A DNA stretch of 53,283 nucleotides from Flammeovirgaceae bacterium UBA1842 (GTDB taxonomy: Bacteria; Bacteroidota; Bacteroidia; Cytophagales; Cyclobacteriaceae), in contig DDIU01000002.1 of assembly GCA_002338655.1 (NCBI GenBank), positions 1 to 53,283 on the forward strand, given 5' to 3'. Under the pieces are notes generated by a model. It made no database searches. It was not told the origin of the DNA and worked only from the letters and a program-made list of their open reading frames with translations. The translations under genes were made by a program, and so were the position numbers. This document shows, piece after piece, positions 26,219-35,372 of this stretch; the stretch's first letter is position 1, and every line of letters begins with the position of its first letter.

Positions 26219-27136
26219 CTACTGCAAATTCAATGAATCACGTAAGTGAGAATCTTCGTTTTTATTCCTGTTCCAATAATCTAATAGTATTGTTTTGTCC
26301 AATTCAGCAGAAGTAGTCACCTGCTTGCCGCCTAAACCATCGTATATTTCTTTCCACCCCAATATTTTATGGGGGAACTCCACTTCAAAAAAAATGGACA
26401 ATTCCCTTGATGGGTATTTTATAATATAAGCTGCTCTATTATCATATAACGATAAAGAAGCCGTTGCTTTTACCGCTTCGAGGTTTTTGTGCAGCAACCT
26501 TGTATAGAAGAGTCCGGGGACTATTTCTATTTCTCCAATGGGCAATGATTTATAGTCAAGCCTTATTCTGTTCCATACTTCATCTTCAAGCAATGCTTTT
26601 TTTACCTTTATGTTAATGTCACCTTCTTGTTCAAAATAGGAATAGGAATGAAGGTCATAGGAATTTTTGCGAAGGTTCATTTGTGAATACACCTGTCCAC
26701 ACCATTCCTGACTGCTCATGGTTACTTTTGGTGTATTTGGGTATTGCTCCCTTTCTATGGGGGTAAAAGAAGAAAGCATCATTGAATAGGGGTAAATGCC
26801 AGTATTAAACTTTTTGGTGAAATTGAGCTTAAGTACCGTTTGCTCATCAGCACCCACTTGACCAGCATGGTCGAGTTTCACCTGTTTACTTTTTGAAAAT
26901 GGTTCTGTAACAAATATCAAAACAGCCGTTCCTTCATGAATTTGACCATACCTGGCTTGGTGCAATGCGTATGAGCTTAGCTCGGCCTTCCCAGCATACC
27001 AGTAGTCACCAAATGAACCGTTGGATACCTGTACAGCGGGGACTTGGGGAGTTGTTTGTGAATCCCTATCGGAAGGAGAGGAACATGATATTGCTAAACT
27101 GCTTACAATGACGATAATTAGTAACAATTTTTTCAT
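26219..27136 (-). CDS. Conserved lipoprotein of unknown function
   Basis: A 305-residue predicted lipoprotein (lipobox ending LAISC at residue 18, followed by a Ser/Asp-rich linker). The conserved start of the mature part, SFGDYWYAGKAELSSYALHQARYGQIHEGTAV with breaks, recalls a Bacteroidota family that is often labelled septum formation inhibitor Maf, although it shows no Maf motif; I treat that name as an error. The rest is beta-rich without recognised catalytic motif. It is first in a likely three-gene run with the PLP enzyme and the hydrolase. Confidence 0.6.
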   Translation of the reverse strand: MKKLLLIIVIVSSLAISCSSPSDRDSQTTPQVPAVQVSNGSFGDYWYAGKAELSSYALHQARYGQIHEGTAVLIFVTEPFSKSKQVKLDHAGQVGADEQTVLKLNFTKKFNTGIYPYSMMLSSFTPIEREQYPNTPKVTMSSQEWCGQVYSQMNLRKNSYDLHSYSYFEQEGDINIKVKKALLEDEVWNRIRLDYKSLPIGEIEIVPGLFYTRLLHKNLEAVKATASLSLYDNRAAYIIKYPSRELSIFFEVEFPHKILGWKEIYDGLGGKQVTTSAELDKTILLDYWNRNKNEDSHLRDSLNLQ

Positions 27137-27283
27137 ATGCTTAATATTTTACTGTAACCTAACAAAATATTGCCTCGATTGATTTCATCTTGAATACATT
27201 TGTTAATTCAACCTTTACTTAAATACCACCTACTAATATTAAATACGCTTTAAATATTTTTATCTTTAGGCGTAATTGCATTT

Positions 27284-28792
27284 ATGTCGGTGACTGAAAA
27301 CGCTTCTAAAATATACATTTATATAATTATCCTTGCCGTTGCCTTTGTGGCCGCCTATGGATTTACCTTTGATTCAAAGCAGGCCCTACTTGGCGATAAC
27401 GCAAGTTATTATTCATTGGGCAAGGCATTAGCTCAGGGAGAAGGTTATGTAAATATCTCAAGGATTACAAAGAGCCCCAATAATCATTACCCTCCCGGTT
27501 ATCCGGCTATAATAAGTACAGTTCTGATATTTACCGATAGCATTGTGGCTGTTAAGCTTTTGAATGGACTGCTATTTGGGCTGTCAATCGGCCTGATTTA
27601 TTTATTGGTGTTTCGGTTAACAGAAAGCAGGGCCTCGGCATTTGTAATCTCACTGATGGCCATACTAAATAGCCACTTACTATTTTATTCGTCCTTGATG
27701 ATGTCGGAGGTGCCATTTATGTTTTTCAGCCTCTTGTCCATTTATTTTTACACAAAAATTGATATTGAGAAGGCCTTCTGGAGGGACAAATATTTGATAG
27801 GAGCAATATTGACGATGATCATTGCTTATTATATACGGTCTTTGGGGATAGCTTTACTAGCGGGCTTTTTTCTCCATTGGTTATTTAAAAAAGGATGGAA
27901 ATACATGGCCATCTCACTTACTGCCTTTGTATTGGCGGCTTTACCCTGGTTTTTAAGAGGCCAGAAGTTAGGGGGAGGCTCATATATGAAACAATTGCAA
28001 ATGATCAACCCTTATAATCCGGGGTTAGGTCAGGCCGATATGGGTGATTTTATGGATAGGATGATCAATAATTTCACACGGTATTTCACAAGGGAAATTC
28101 CGGATACTATTTTCACGTTTTCACCAAAATACAACACCCCTCTTACAGGAAGCGATTGGTTTATTGGGCTGCTTATTCTAGTATTAATTGGGTTTGGAAT
28201 CTACAAGCTAAAAAGTTACCGACTACTCATTGCAGGTTACTTGCTTGGTACTTTGGCTATATTGATGATATGGCCGGATGTTTGGATTGGGGTTAGGTTT
28301 ATTGTGCCAATTATCCCATTATTTTTAATGGCCTTTGTCAATGGCTTTGTGCAGTTGATCAAGGTGATAAGGAAAAACATAAGTGCCCCTGTTTATTACG
28401 CCCCTTTGGTTATCTTGCTTTTTACATTTGGAGCAGTAAAGACTCTGCATGATAGCGCCAAAGCAGATTATCCCCCTGCATGGAAACGATATTTTGAAGT
28501 AGCAACATGGCTTAAAACGAATGGTCATACCAATGCGGTGGTTAGCTGTGGTAAGCCATCACTTTTTTATACCTATAGTGGCTCTTATACCATGCGCTAC
28601 AAATTCACTAGAGATGCAGAAGACCTTATTGCCAATTTAGAACAAAATAAAGTGGACTATGTGGTGATCGATCAAGTATATGGCAATACGTTTCAATATT
28701 TACTGCCAGCTGTTCGTCAACACCCCGAGCGCTTTCAACAAGTACTTCACTTAAAGAATCCAGATACATTTCTTCTTAAGTTTAAAAGATGA
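27284..28792 (+). CDS. GT-C membrane glycosyltransferase (family 39-like)
   Basis: A 502-residue polytopic protein of the ArnT/PMT type that moves a sugar from a polyprenyl-phosphate carrier on the periplasmic face. After the first membrane helix (about 10-28) comes the periplasmic loop GDNASYYSLGKAL with the conserved acidic residue near 38 and the family PPGYP motif near 66; about ten further helices follow and a soluble C-terminal part ends the protein. The last four bases overlap the GT2 gene start (ATGA), so the lipid-linked sugar donor is probably made by that enzyme. Confidence 0.88.
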   Translation: MSVTENASKIYIYIIILAVAFVAAYGFTFDSKQALLGDNASYYSLGKALAQGEGYVNISRITKSPNNHYPPGYPAIISTVLIFTDSIVAVKLLNGLLFGLSIGLIYLLVFRLTESRASAFVISLMAILNSHLLFYSSLMMSEVPFMFFSLLSIYFYTKIDIEKAFWRDKYLIGAILTMIIAYYIRSLGIALLAGFFLHWLFKKGWKYMAISLTAFVLAALPWFLRGQKLGGGSYMKQLQMINPYNPGLGQADMGDFMDRMINNFTRYFTREIPDTIFTFSPKYNTPLTGSDWFIGLLILVLIGFGIYKLKSYRLLIAGYLLGTLAILMIWPDVWIGVRFIVPIIPLFLMAFVNGFVQLIKVIRKNISAPVYYAPLVILLFTFGAVKTLHDSAKADYPPAWKRYFEVATWLKTNGHTNAVVSCGKPSLFYTYSGSYTMRYKFTRDAEDLIANLEQNKVDYVVIDQVYGNTFQYLLPAVRQHPERFQQVLHLKNPDTFLLKFKR

Positions 28793-29505
28793 TCATCAAT
28801 AAATTATCCATCATAATCCCCGTTTACAACGAGGAAAATACAATCCATTTGATCCTTGACAAGGTAAAAACAGTTGAGTTAATCCACGGGATTGAAAAAG
28901 AGGTCGTGATGGTCAACGATGCCTCTACTGATCATTCAGAGCAACGCATTGAGGCCTACAAAAATGATAATCCTGGTCTGGACATACGGTATTTTAACCA
29001 ACCTAAAAATATGGGGAAGGGCGCTGCGCTTCACCGTGGTATAGCTGAAGCTACTGGTGAATACCTTATCATTCAGGATGCAGACCTTGAATATGATCCT
29101 GAAGAGTATAATATACTATTGCAGCCCGTGGTTGATGGGGTGGCTGATGTAGTGTACGGAAGTCGGTTTGTAGGTGGCAAACCCCATCGTATTTTGTTTT
29201 TTTGGCATTCCATTGGCAACTGGGTGCTAACAAGCCTGTCCAATGCACTTACCAACCTGAACCTTACCGATATGGAGACGTGCTATAAGCTTATCAACAC
29301 TTCTGTCGCCAAGGGGTTAAAATTAAAGGAAAGAAGGTTTGGTTTTGAGCCTGAGGTAACTGCCAGATTATCAAAGATTAAGGATATAAGGATTTATGAA
29401 GTTGGGATTTCATACTATGGCAGAACCTATGCCGAGGGCAAAAAAATCAATTGGAAGGATGGATTTAGGGCTATTTATTGTATCTTAAGATATAACCTTT
29501 TTTAA
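28789..29505 (+). CDS. Glycosyltransferase family 2 (polyprenyl-phosphate sugar synthase-like)
   Basis: A 238-residue cytoplasmic GT-A enzyme similar to dolichyl-phosphate mannose/glucose synthases. Motifs: IIIPVYNEENTI at 8-19, VNDASTD near 42, DADLEYDP near 97 with the metal-binding Asp residues, and ERRFGFEPEV near 185. No C-terminal membrane helices, so it is the soluble DPM1-type. Overlap with the preceding GT-C gene by 4 bases suggests that it makes the carrier-bound sugar used by it. Confidence 0.92.
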   Translation: MIINKLSIIIPVYNEENTIHLILDKVKTVELIHGIEKEVVMVNDASTDHSEQRIEAYKNDNPGLDIRYFNQPKNMGKGAALHRGIAEATGEYLIIQDADLEYDPEEYNILLQPVVDGVADVVYGSRFVGGKPHRILFFWHSIGNWVLTSLSNALTNLNLTDMETCYKLINTSVAKGLKLKERRFGFEPEVTARLSKIKDIRIYEVGISYYGRTYAEGKKINWKDGFRAIYCILRYNLF

Positions 29506-29578
29506 TAATTCTTATTCAAAGGTTACCTTACTACTATGAAGTTATATTTATCTTTACGCTAATAGTCTTGGTTGGAAA

Positions 29579-29845
29579 ATGTTGAAAGCTAGAATTTACA
29601 AAGGTATTGAGTTTATAAGGATCAGTGATTTGAATGCTGATCAGCAAAAGGCAATACGGGCTTGGGCAAGTGATGACACCATTATAAAAATTCAACAAGA
29701 TAACGTACTGCTCTCTGATTGCGTCCAGTTTAAGGATTATTGTTTTTGGATAGAAAATGTGTATACAGAAGTAAATATCGCAATCGAGGCTCCTCGTAAG
29801 ACGTCTGGCCAGAAAATCAAATCAGTAGGTCTTGCTTTAGAATAA
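29579..29845 (+). CDS. Hypothetical protein, 88 residues
   Basis: Not recognised. A small soluble protein, no signal peptide or membrane helix, mixed charge, with a basic C-terminus (RKTSGQKIKSVG). An ATG start, 73 bases after the GT2 gene, on the same strand. Codon use looks like its neighbours and no longer frame competes, so I accept it as a gene with moderate certainty. It may belong to the glycosyltransferase group by position only. Confidence 0.6.
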   Translation: MLKARIYKGIEFIRISDLNADQQKAIRAWASDDTIIKIQQDNVLLSDCVQFKDYCFWIENVYTEVNIAIEAPRKTSGQKIKSVGLALE

Positions 29846-29897
29846 TAATTGATTATCCATAATTTCAGGTTTTAGTTACTTAATTGACATAAGGAGC

Positions 29898-29905
29898 TAT
29901 ATTTG
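29898..29905 (+). promoter_or_regulatory. -7 box overlapping a possible TTG start
   Basis: TATATTTG matches TAnnTTTG exactly. Its last three bases (29903-29905) are also an in-frame TTG preceded by AAGGAG at 29891-29896 with a spacing of 6. Only one reading can be functional: a promoter giving a nearly leaderless mRNA starting at the ATG 29912, or a TTG start with a good Shine-Dalgarno site. Confidence 0.35.
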
Positions 29906-29911
29906 AAAATT

Positions 29912-30322
29912 ATGAAAACATCAGAAAAATTTTTTCTAATAGGCGTATGTTTGGTTTTTGGTGTGCATTTCAGCTTTACTTTTTTAAAAAGAATAAAGAA
30001 AAATGACTTCGGCAAAAATGACGATTTGGTTGAAGTTAAAGCCAATATTAGTTTAATAAGAAATGATATTTCAAAATTCACCACCTTAGGATACATTTAT
30101 GAGGATGAATTGAACTTCAAAGAGTTAGCTCATTATTATCAAGCTCGATATTTTCTTTCTCCTACCAACCTCTCCCTAAACATTCAAAAGCAGGATACCT
30201 TACTATTTTTTCCTAAGGGGAATAAACACTATTCAAAGGAAAGTATAAATAAATTATTCGATGGTAAATACTCATTGTTGAAATCTTATGAGAATAAAAT
30301 TTTTTTATTAAAGAATGAGTGA
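29912..30322 (+). CDS. Small membrane-anchored partner of GT-C protein
   Basis: A 136-residue protein with one N-terminal hydrophobic helix (about 6-24) and a soluble C-terminal part with the segment YQARYFLSPTNLSL. From memory, short proteins with a membrane anchor and a YxARYxLxP-like segment often accompany large GT-C proteins; I infer a partner role. It overlaps the following GT-C gene by 8 bases, strong evidence of coupling. The start is ambiguous: ATG at 29912 used here, or TTG at 29903 with AAGGAG six bases before it. Confidence 0.6.
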   Translation: MKTSEKFFLIGVCLVFGVHFSFTFLKRIKKNDFGKNDDLVEVKANISLIRNDISKFTTLGYIYEDELNFKELAHYYQARYFLSPTNLSLNIQKQDTLLFFPKGNKHYSKESINKLFDGKYSLLKSYENKIFLLKNE

Positions 30323-31670
30323 GCTGTTCGGATTGTTGTCATTAGTACTCCCAATGACATGTGGAGCATTTTTATTTGGGGTCATTTATAAAAGAGTTTC
30401 CTCTCTTGTATTGGTACTGGGAGCCATTTTTGGTTTGGGGTGGGCAGGGTTTTCCTTTTATATAATTTGCCTAATAATGGGGGGTAGTCCTTGGATTCTA
30501 CTGACCATAAATAGTTGTCTTATAGTTATCTTCATCTTTTTACTTCGGGGCCAAAAACTTCAATTGTCTTGTTCAATATTGCCTTCTAAGAAAGTTAAAT
30601 TTCAAAGAGTGTTAGCAATTATTATTATCAGTTCATATGTGATACTTATATTTTTTTTCATTGCAATTTCTATATTCCATCCATACGGCAATTGGGATGC
30701 TTGGATGATCTGGAATACAAAAGGGATTCACTTAGCAGAAGGTGGCCTTTCATGGTATTTAAATGACTCTGTTCATAGTCTAACACATACTGGCTACCCC
30801 CTTTTGCTCCCGTCAATCTTAGCAAATTGCTGGGTAATTGCTAAAAATACCACAACAGCGGTACCGGTTACTGTGTCATTGCTTTTCACCTTATTAGCAA
30901 CTGGAGTTGTGAGTATTTGCATTACAGAATGGAAGGGTATTTTTTTAGGATACGTGGCATTGGTCGCAATGATTATAACCCCACACTTTTTTTTAGAGGG
31001 ACAATCACAATATGCTGATATTCCCTTGTCCTCCTTTATAGTGTCAGCGGTAGTGCTTACCATTTTAAACCAAAGGTTATTTGCTGGCGGATTTCATATT
31101 AGCTATCTACTGGTTGGAGTTTTCTTAGGGTTTACCTTATTACTTAAAAATGAAGGGGCCTTAATTACAATGTGTTTTCTCGTGGCTTCATTTTTAGCAG
31201 TTGTTTTTGAGAAATGGAATTGGAAAAATTTGTTAATGATTGTATTTGGAGTACTTCCTTTTGGAGTTATGCTGTTTCATTATAAATCACAAGTCCCTTC
31301 ACAAGATCATTTGCAGGCAATAATTTGGGATTTCAGGCTTTTTGATCAAGCAATGTCAAATCTACCGTTGATAGCAGGTTATTATTTGAAAAACCTAATT
31401 AAAGTTTCAGAAGCCATAATTCTATTAATGTTTGTCATAGTTTTAAAACCGATAAACGTTGGCATTTATTCTGAGAGGTCATCAAGATTTGTCTTCATCT
31501 TCATCCTTGGGGTTTTAACAGGATATACAACGATTTATTTTATAGTTAGTAACCCGGAGTTTTTGCTCTCCACAAGTTCCATGCGACTTCTGATGCACAT
31601 TTTCCCAACTTTAATTCTTTTTGTGATGTTAAATTTGAGGGTCAATAAAACACAAAATTTTGGAGAATGA
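30315..31670 (+). CDS. GT-C-like polytopic membrane protein
   Basis: A 451-residue protein with about eleven hydrophobic segments. The first large periplasmic loop holds NWDAWMIWNTKG (near 128) with the acidic residue expected of GT-C enzymes, and a later loop has GQSQYADIPLSSF near 232 with a second acidic residue. I take it to be a glycosyltransferase of family-39 type or related oligosaccharide enzyme; the evidence is topology and these loops only. It ends 1 base before the convergent VOC gene. Confidence 0.65.
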   Translation: MSELFGLLSLVLPMTCGAFLFGVIYKRVSSLVLVLGAIFGLGWAGFSFYIICLIMGGSPWILLTINSCLIVIFIFLLRGQKLQLSCSILPSKKVKFQRVLAIIIISSYVILIFFFIAISIFHPYGNWDAWMIWNTKGIHLAEGGLSWYLNDSVHSLTHTGYPLLLPSILANCWVIAKNTTTAVPVTVSLLFTLLATGVVSICITEWKGIFLGYVALVAMIITPHFFLEGQSQYADIPLSSFIVSAVVLTILNQRLFAGGFHISYLLVGVFLGFTLLLKNEGALITMCFLVASFLAVVFEKWNWKNLLMIVFGVLPFGVMLFHYKSQVPSQDHLQAIIWDFRLFDQAMSNLPLIAGYYLKNLIKVSEAIILLMFVIVLKPINVGIYSERSSRFVFIFILGVLTGYTTIYFIVSNPEFLLSTSSMRLLMHIFPTLILFVMLNLRVNKTQNFGE

Positions 31671-31671
31671 A

Positions 31672-32064
31672 TTAACCCCAAACCCCTTCAGGCACAAATT
31701 CCAGCACATTATTTTCTGGGTCTTTAAAGTAGAAGGACTCTTGCCCGGACTTCCAGACGAGTGTGTCGATTATTTCGATGCCTTTACTTTTGATCTGATC
31801 TTTACATTTAAAATAATCTTCTTGCGTAACCTCAAAAGCGAAATGTTGATTGCCTTCAGCGTAATGTGGAGGTGGGGACTCTTTTAATTTTGAATCTTCT
31901 GGATTGAAACATAACAGAACAGATGAGCCCACTTTGAAAAACAAATGTTTGTTGGGTTGATAGTGTATGACTTCGAAACCCAACAGTTCATGATAAAACA
32001 CCCTGGCTTTTTCCAGATCATGTAAATAGAGGCAGGTCTCCTTTATTTTTATTACTTCTTTCAT
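31672..32064 (-). CDS. VOC-superfamily (glyoxalase-like) protein
   Basis: A 130-residue vicinal oxygen chelate fold protein with paired beta-alpha-beta modules: TCLYLHDLEKARVFYHELLGF in the first and HFAFEV, then FYFKDPENNVLEFV in the second. Candidate metal ligands are the His of HFAFEV and the Glu of VLEFV. Substrate unknown; members act as glyoxalases, dioxygenases or antibiotic-binding proteins. It overlaps the upstream nitronate monooxygenase gene by 4 bases (ATGA), so the two are co-translated. Confidence 0.88.
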   Translation of the reverse strand: MKEVIKIKETCLYLHDLEKARVFYHELLGFEVIHYQPNKHLFFKVGSSVLLCFNPEDSKLKESPPPHYAEGNQHFAFEVTQEDYFKCKDQIKSKGIEIIDTLVWKSGQESFYFKDPENNVLEFVPEGVWG

Positions 32065-33002
32065 TGACAGAATGATTTTTTGAGTTGCTCATACTCGGCC
32101 CATATTTCATTTAAAATTTCCCCTGCTGGTTTTATATCATTAATATAAGCAGCAATTTGGCCAATCTCCAATTCACCCTCTTCAAGATCCCCTTCAAAAA
32201 TTCCCTTTTTAGATCGTTTTTGCCCTAGGATTGCCCTTAGCTCCTCAGCAGTGGCTCCGTATCTTTCAGCCCCCAATATTTTGTCGTAAAATCCATTTTT
32301 TATTAAACGAACCGGAGTGAGTTGCTTTAATGTTAAGACCGTTTCACCCTCTTCACTTTCTATTATCCTGTTTTTGAAATTATCATGGGCTGACGATTCT
32401 TTGCTAACGGCAAACCGGCTTCCTATTTGTACCCCCTCAGCCCCTAAGGCAAATGCACCCATTACTCCCCTTCCATTACCAATTCCTCCCGCTGCTATCA
32501 ATGGGATATCGATGGCTTCACGCACAGCAGGCACAAGGCAAAAAGTAGTTATTTCCTCGCGCCCATTATGGCCTCCCGCTTCAAATCCCTCAGCCACAAC
32601 GGCATCCACTCCTGCTTCCTGACTTTTAAGGGCAAACTTTACACTTGACACCACATGCACTACGGTAATCCCTTTTTGCTTAAGGAATTGCGTCCATGAT
32701 TTGGGATTACCCGCAGAGGTAAAAACGATTTTCACTTTACCCTTGACGATAATATCCATTAATTTTTCTATTTCAGGATATAGTAAGGGCACGTTGACCC
32801 CAAAGGGCTTATTGGTGGCTTGTTTGCATTTGGCTATGTGTTCGGCCAGTAATTCTGGATGCATTGACCCCGAACCAATTAGCCCCAATCCACCTGCATT
32901 ACTAACGGCCGAGGCAAGCCTCCAGCCACTACACCATACCATTCCTGCTTGTACAATCGGATATTTTGTGTTAAATAGTCTAGTAATTCTGTTCATCAAC
33001 AT
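32061..33002 (-). CDS. Nitronate monooxygenase family flavoprotein
   Basis: A 313-residue TIM-barrel flavoenzyme of the NMO/2-nitropropane dioxygenase family. Visible: N-terminal YPIVQAGMVW, the EGFEAGGHNG motif near 142 and AAGGIGNGRG followed by GAEGVQIGSRF, which bind FMN phosphate. Members oxidise alkyl nitronates such as propionate 3-nitronate; enoyl reductase FabK is a related alternative. The start may be at 33002 or two codons later. The VOC gene follows with a 4-base overlap. Confidence 0.9.
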   Translation of the reverse strand: MLMNRITRLFNTKYPIVQAGMVWCSGWRLASAVSNAGGLGLIGSGSMHPELLAEHIAKCKQATNKPFGVNVPLLYPEIEKLMDIIVKGKVKIVFTSAGNPKSWTQFLKQKGITVVHVVSSVKFALKSQEAGVDAVVAEGFEAGGHNGREEITTFCLVPAVREAIDIPLIAAGGIGNGRGVMGAFALGAEGVQIGSRFAVSKESSAHDNFKNRIIESEEGETVLTLKQLTPVRLIKNGFYDKILGAERYGATAEELRAILGQKRSKKGIFEGDLEEGELEIGQIAAYINDIKPAGEILNEIWAEYEQLKKSFCQ

Positions 33003-33067
33003 TAATCTACTAACATTACCTTACTATAAGTATCCACTTTTAATATTTTATCAAAACCAACTCAAAT

Positions 33068-34837
33068 TTGAAACATGAATCTACCTTAATTAAGTTTCTC
33101 GTTTGGAGAATGAAGAATGTGAGCAATAAAAATTTTGTGCTCATATTGGCTGGTTTAATAGGGCTATTTTCAGGGTGTGCGTCAGTAATTCTCAAGGAGA
33201 CGGTACATTTTATTCAGCATCAGGTAAGGGAGATCATCACTTATGAGAACTATTACTATTTGGCATTGCCAATGGTAGGGATATTGCTCACGGTCATATT
33301 TAGCAATGTCATCCTCAAAAGAAAGAGTGGTCACGGCATCACTCAAATCCTTTACGATATATCGAAGAATTCCAGCATTGTGAAACGCACCAAAATGTAT
33401 TCACAAATGGTGGCCAGTGCACTGACAGTGGGCTTTGGAGGGTCTGTTGGGTTGGAGGCTCCCATTGTGGTCACAGGTTCCGCCATTGGATCCAATGTGG
33501 GTAGGTTTATGCACCTCAACTATAAAAAGCGGACTATATTAATTGGGTGTGGTGCGGCAGGAGCTATTTCAGCCATCTTTAATTCGCCAGTAGCGGGAGT
33601 GATTTTTAGCCTGGAAGTCATTTTAGCGGATGTAACTATTGGCATGTTTATTCCATTATTAATTGCTTCGGTCGCTGGTTCCTTAGTGTCGTTAACCCTA
33701 TTGGGTGATGATGTATTATTCTCGTTTGAACTGGTCGACACATTTAAAGCCTCAGATACGCCATTTTACGTTTTATTGGGCATCGTTTGTGGCTTGGTAT
33801 CTGTTTATTTTACAAGAACAGCTTATAAAATAGAAGGGTTAATTGATAAGGTTCAGAATGTTTATGGAAAAGCGATAGTTGGTGGATTGTTGCTTGGATT
33901 AATAATATTGGTGTTTCCACCTATATATGGTGAAGGGTATGACACTATTAAGCTGATGCTTGAAGGAAGGGAAGACGAGATATTTAATCAGTCATTTTTT
34001 ATCAATGACCTTGAAAATGCTTGGGTTTTCCTAGCATTTATTTTTGGGGTTATCTTAATTAAACCTGTAGCCTCCATCCTTACCATTGGGTCGGGGGGTA
34101 GTGGGGGTATTTTTGCGCCATCTTTATTTTTGGGAGGGGTAACGGGTTTTCTCTTTGCAGCTGTGACCAATATTGTTACTTGGGGAAATGTGAGTACCAG
34201 TAACTTTACTTTAGTGGGCATGTGTGGGGTAATGAGCGGGGTGCTTTATGCCCCTCTTACCGCTATATTCCTTATAGCAGAAATTACAAGTGGCTATGAA
34301 TTATTTGTACCGTTGATGCTGGTCTCGGCCATTGCTTTTATCACAAGTTCGATATTTGAAAAGCACTCCCTGTATACCAAACATTTGATAGAGCGGGGTG
34401 ATTTGATTCAACATGACAAAGATAGGCAGGTACTGAGCCAAATAGATTTACACAAAATTATAGAAAAGGACTTGCTGACCATCCATCCAGATCAGAATCT
34501 TGATGCGTTAGTTGATCTTGTACAAATTTCCACCCGAAACATTTTTCCGGTGGTAAATGAAAAGAATGAACTGCTTGGGGTGATTACCCTTGATGACATT
34601 CGGCATATCATGTTTGACACTGAGATGCGCAGTAAAACACTAATAAGATCGCTGATGCATAGACCCCCTGCATTTGTTTCATCTCATGAAAATATGCAAT
34701 CTGTTATGAAAAAATTTGAAAGATCTGGTGCATGGAACTTACCTGTAATAGATAATGGGAAATATGTTGGGTTTCTTTCAAAGTCGAGAATTTTTAATAC
34801 CTATAGAACAAAGCTGATAAGGACAAATAAAGAATGA
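33068..34837 (+). CDS. ClC-type chloride channel or antiporter with CBS pair
   Basis: A 589-residue ClC-family membrane protein. Selectivity motifs: GGSVGLEAPIV with the gating Glu (the usual GREGP is changed to GLEAP), GSGGSGGIFAPSLFLGG, and the Tyr in SGVLYAPLTAIF. Two C-terminal CBS domains follow membrane helix R (about 465-585), as in eukaryotic ClCs, and probably sense nucleotides. The TTG at 33068 is used because the segment before the in-frame ATG at 33110 (KFLVWRMK) looks conserved in Bacteroidota ClC proteins; this start is uncertain. Confidence 0.92.
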   Translation: MKHESTLIKFLVWRMKNVSNKNFVLILAGLIGLFSGCASVILKETVHFIQHQVREIITYENYYYLALPMVGILLTVIFSNVILKRKSGHGITQILYDISKNSSIVKRTKMYSQMVASALTVGFGGSVGLEAPIVVTGSAIGSNVGRFMHLNYKKRTILIGCGAAGAISAIFNSPVAGVIFSLEVILADVTIGMFIPLLIASVAGSLVSLTLLGDDVLFSFELVDTFKASDTPFYVLLGIVCGLVSVYFTRTAYKIEGLIDKVQNVYGKAIVGGLLLGLIILVFPPIYGEGYDTIKLMLEGREDEIFNQSFFINDLENAWVFLAFIFGVILIKPVASILTIGSGGSGGIFAPSLFLGGVTGFLFAAVTNIVTWGNVSTSNFTLVGMCGVMSGVLYAPLTAIFLIAEITSGYELFVPLMLVSAIAFITSSIFEKHSLYTKHLIERGDLIQHDKDRQVLSQIDLHKIIEKDLLTIHPDQNLDALVDLVQISTRNIFPVVNEKNELLGVITLDDIRHIMFDTEMRSKTLIRSLMHRPPAFVSSHENMQSVMKKFERSGAWNLPVIDNGKYVGFLSKSRIFNTYRTKLIRTNKE

Positions 34838-35372
34838 ATCACCTTACATCAGTAGCCAAATCTGTGATTCAGTTAAGTATGGGCGTTTTTTAAAAACTTT
34901 TACTGAATAATTTTAGGCAAAATTTCTAAAGTGCAGTTGTCCACAAAGTGAAAATTCATGCCATTTGATGTAACTTATTGTTAATCAATTAGTTATGTGT
35001 TTAACAAAAATGTGTGTGGAAAACTTTTCGAAATTGTGGAAAACTTTTCATTGATTTATTTGATTCTTTTTTTTGTCTAAATGGGCATCCATTTCATTGT
35101 TTAAACATTACACTTTAGGGCAAAACCTTACACTATCTTTATGGTCAAAATGATGGCAATTTTAACCTTAAATATTCCTATATCACTTTATAATAATTGG
35201 CACACAGTTGTTTATTTTGGTATTACCCAATTTTTATTTGGAAGAACCAATTTAAATTTGGGTCAAATAATAAAAAGAAATGTCTATTGGATGATTTCTT
35301 CGAATAATGCAATTATGTTGATATTCAAAATATGATGGTAAAACCTAATTTCAATTTATTCGTTTTGAAAGT
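34838..35372. other. AT-rich non-coding gap with DnaA-box-like repeats
   Basis: A 535-base gap. I see no convincing gene: the 64-codon frame at 35141-35335 has no family resemblance. Features are four 9-mers one base from a DnaA box, TTGTCCACA (34937-34945), TGTGTTTAA (34996-35004) and TGTGGAAAA twice (35015-35023, 35035-35043); a 15-base direct repeat; TTACACT repeats near 35110-35135; and a very AT-rich stretch from 35140 on. No promoter box of TAnnTTTG type stands out before 35373. Confidence 0.6.
35015..35049. repeat. Direct repeat, 15 bases, two copies
   Basis: TGTGGAAAACTTTTC occurs at 35015-35029 and 35035-35049, start to start 20 bp. Each holds GAAAACTTTTC, a perfect palindrome around one base. 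The phasing of two helical turns suits a protein site that is bound side by side. Confidence 0.75.

Noticed and set aside
26219..27136. Septum formation inhibitor Maf
   Set aside because: The lipoprotein shows no Maf nucleotide pyrophosphatase motif; the name seems to be a propagated label for this family.
35141..35335. 64-codon plus-strand open frame in the ClC-thioredoxin gap
   Set aside because: Very AT-rich, no recognised motif, no plausible promoter or ribosome site; composition matches the non-coding surroundings.
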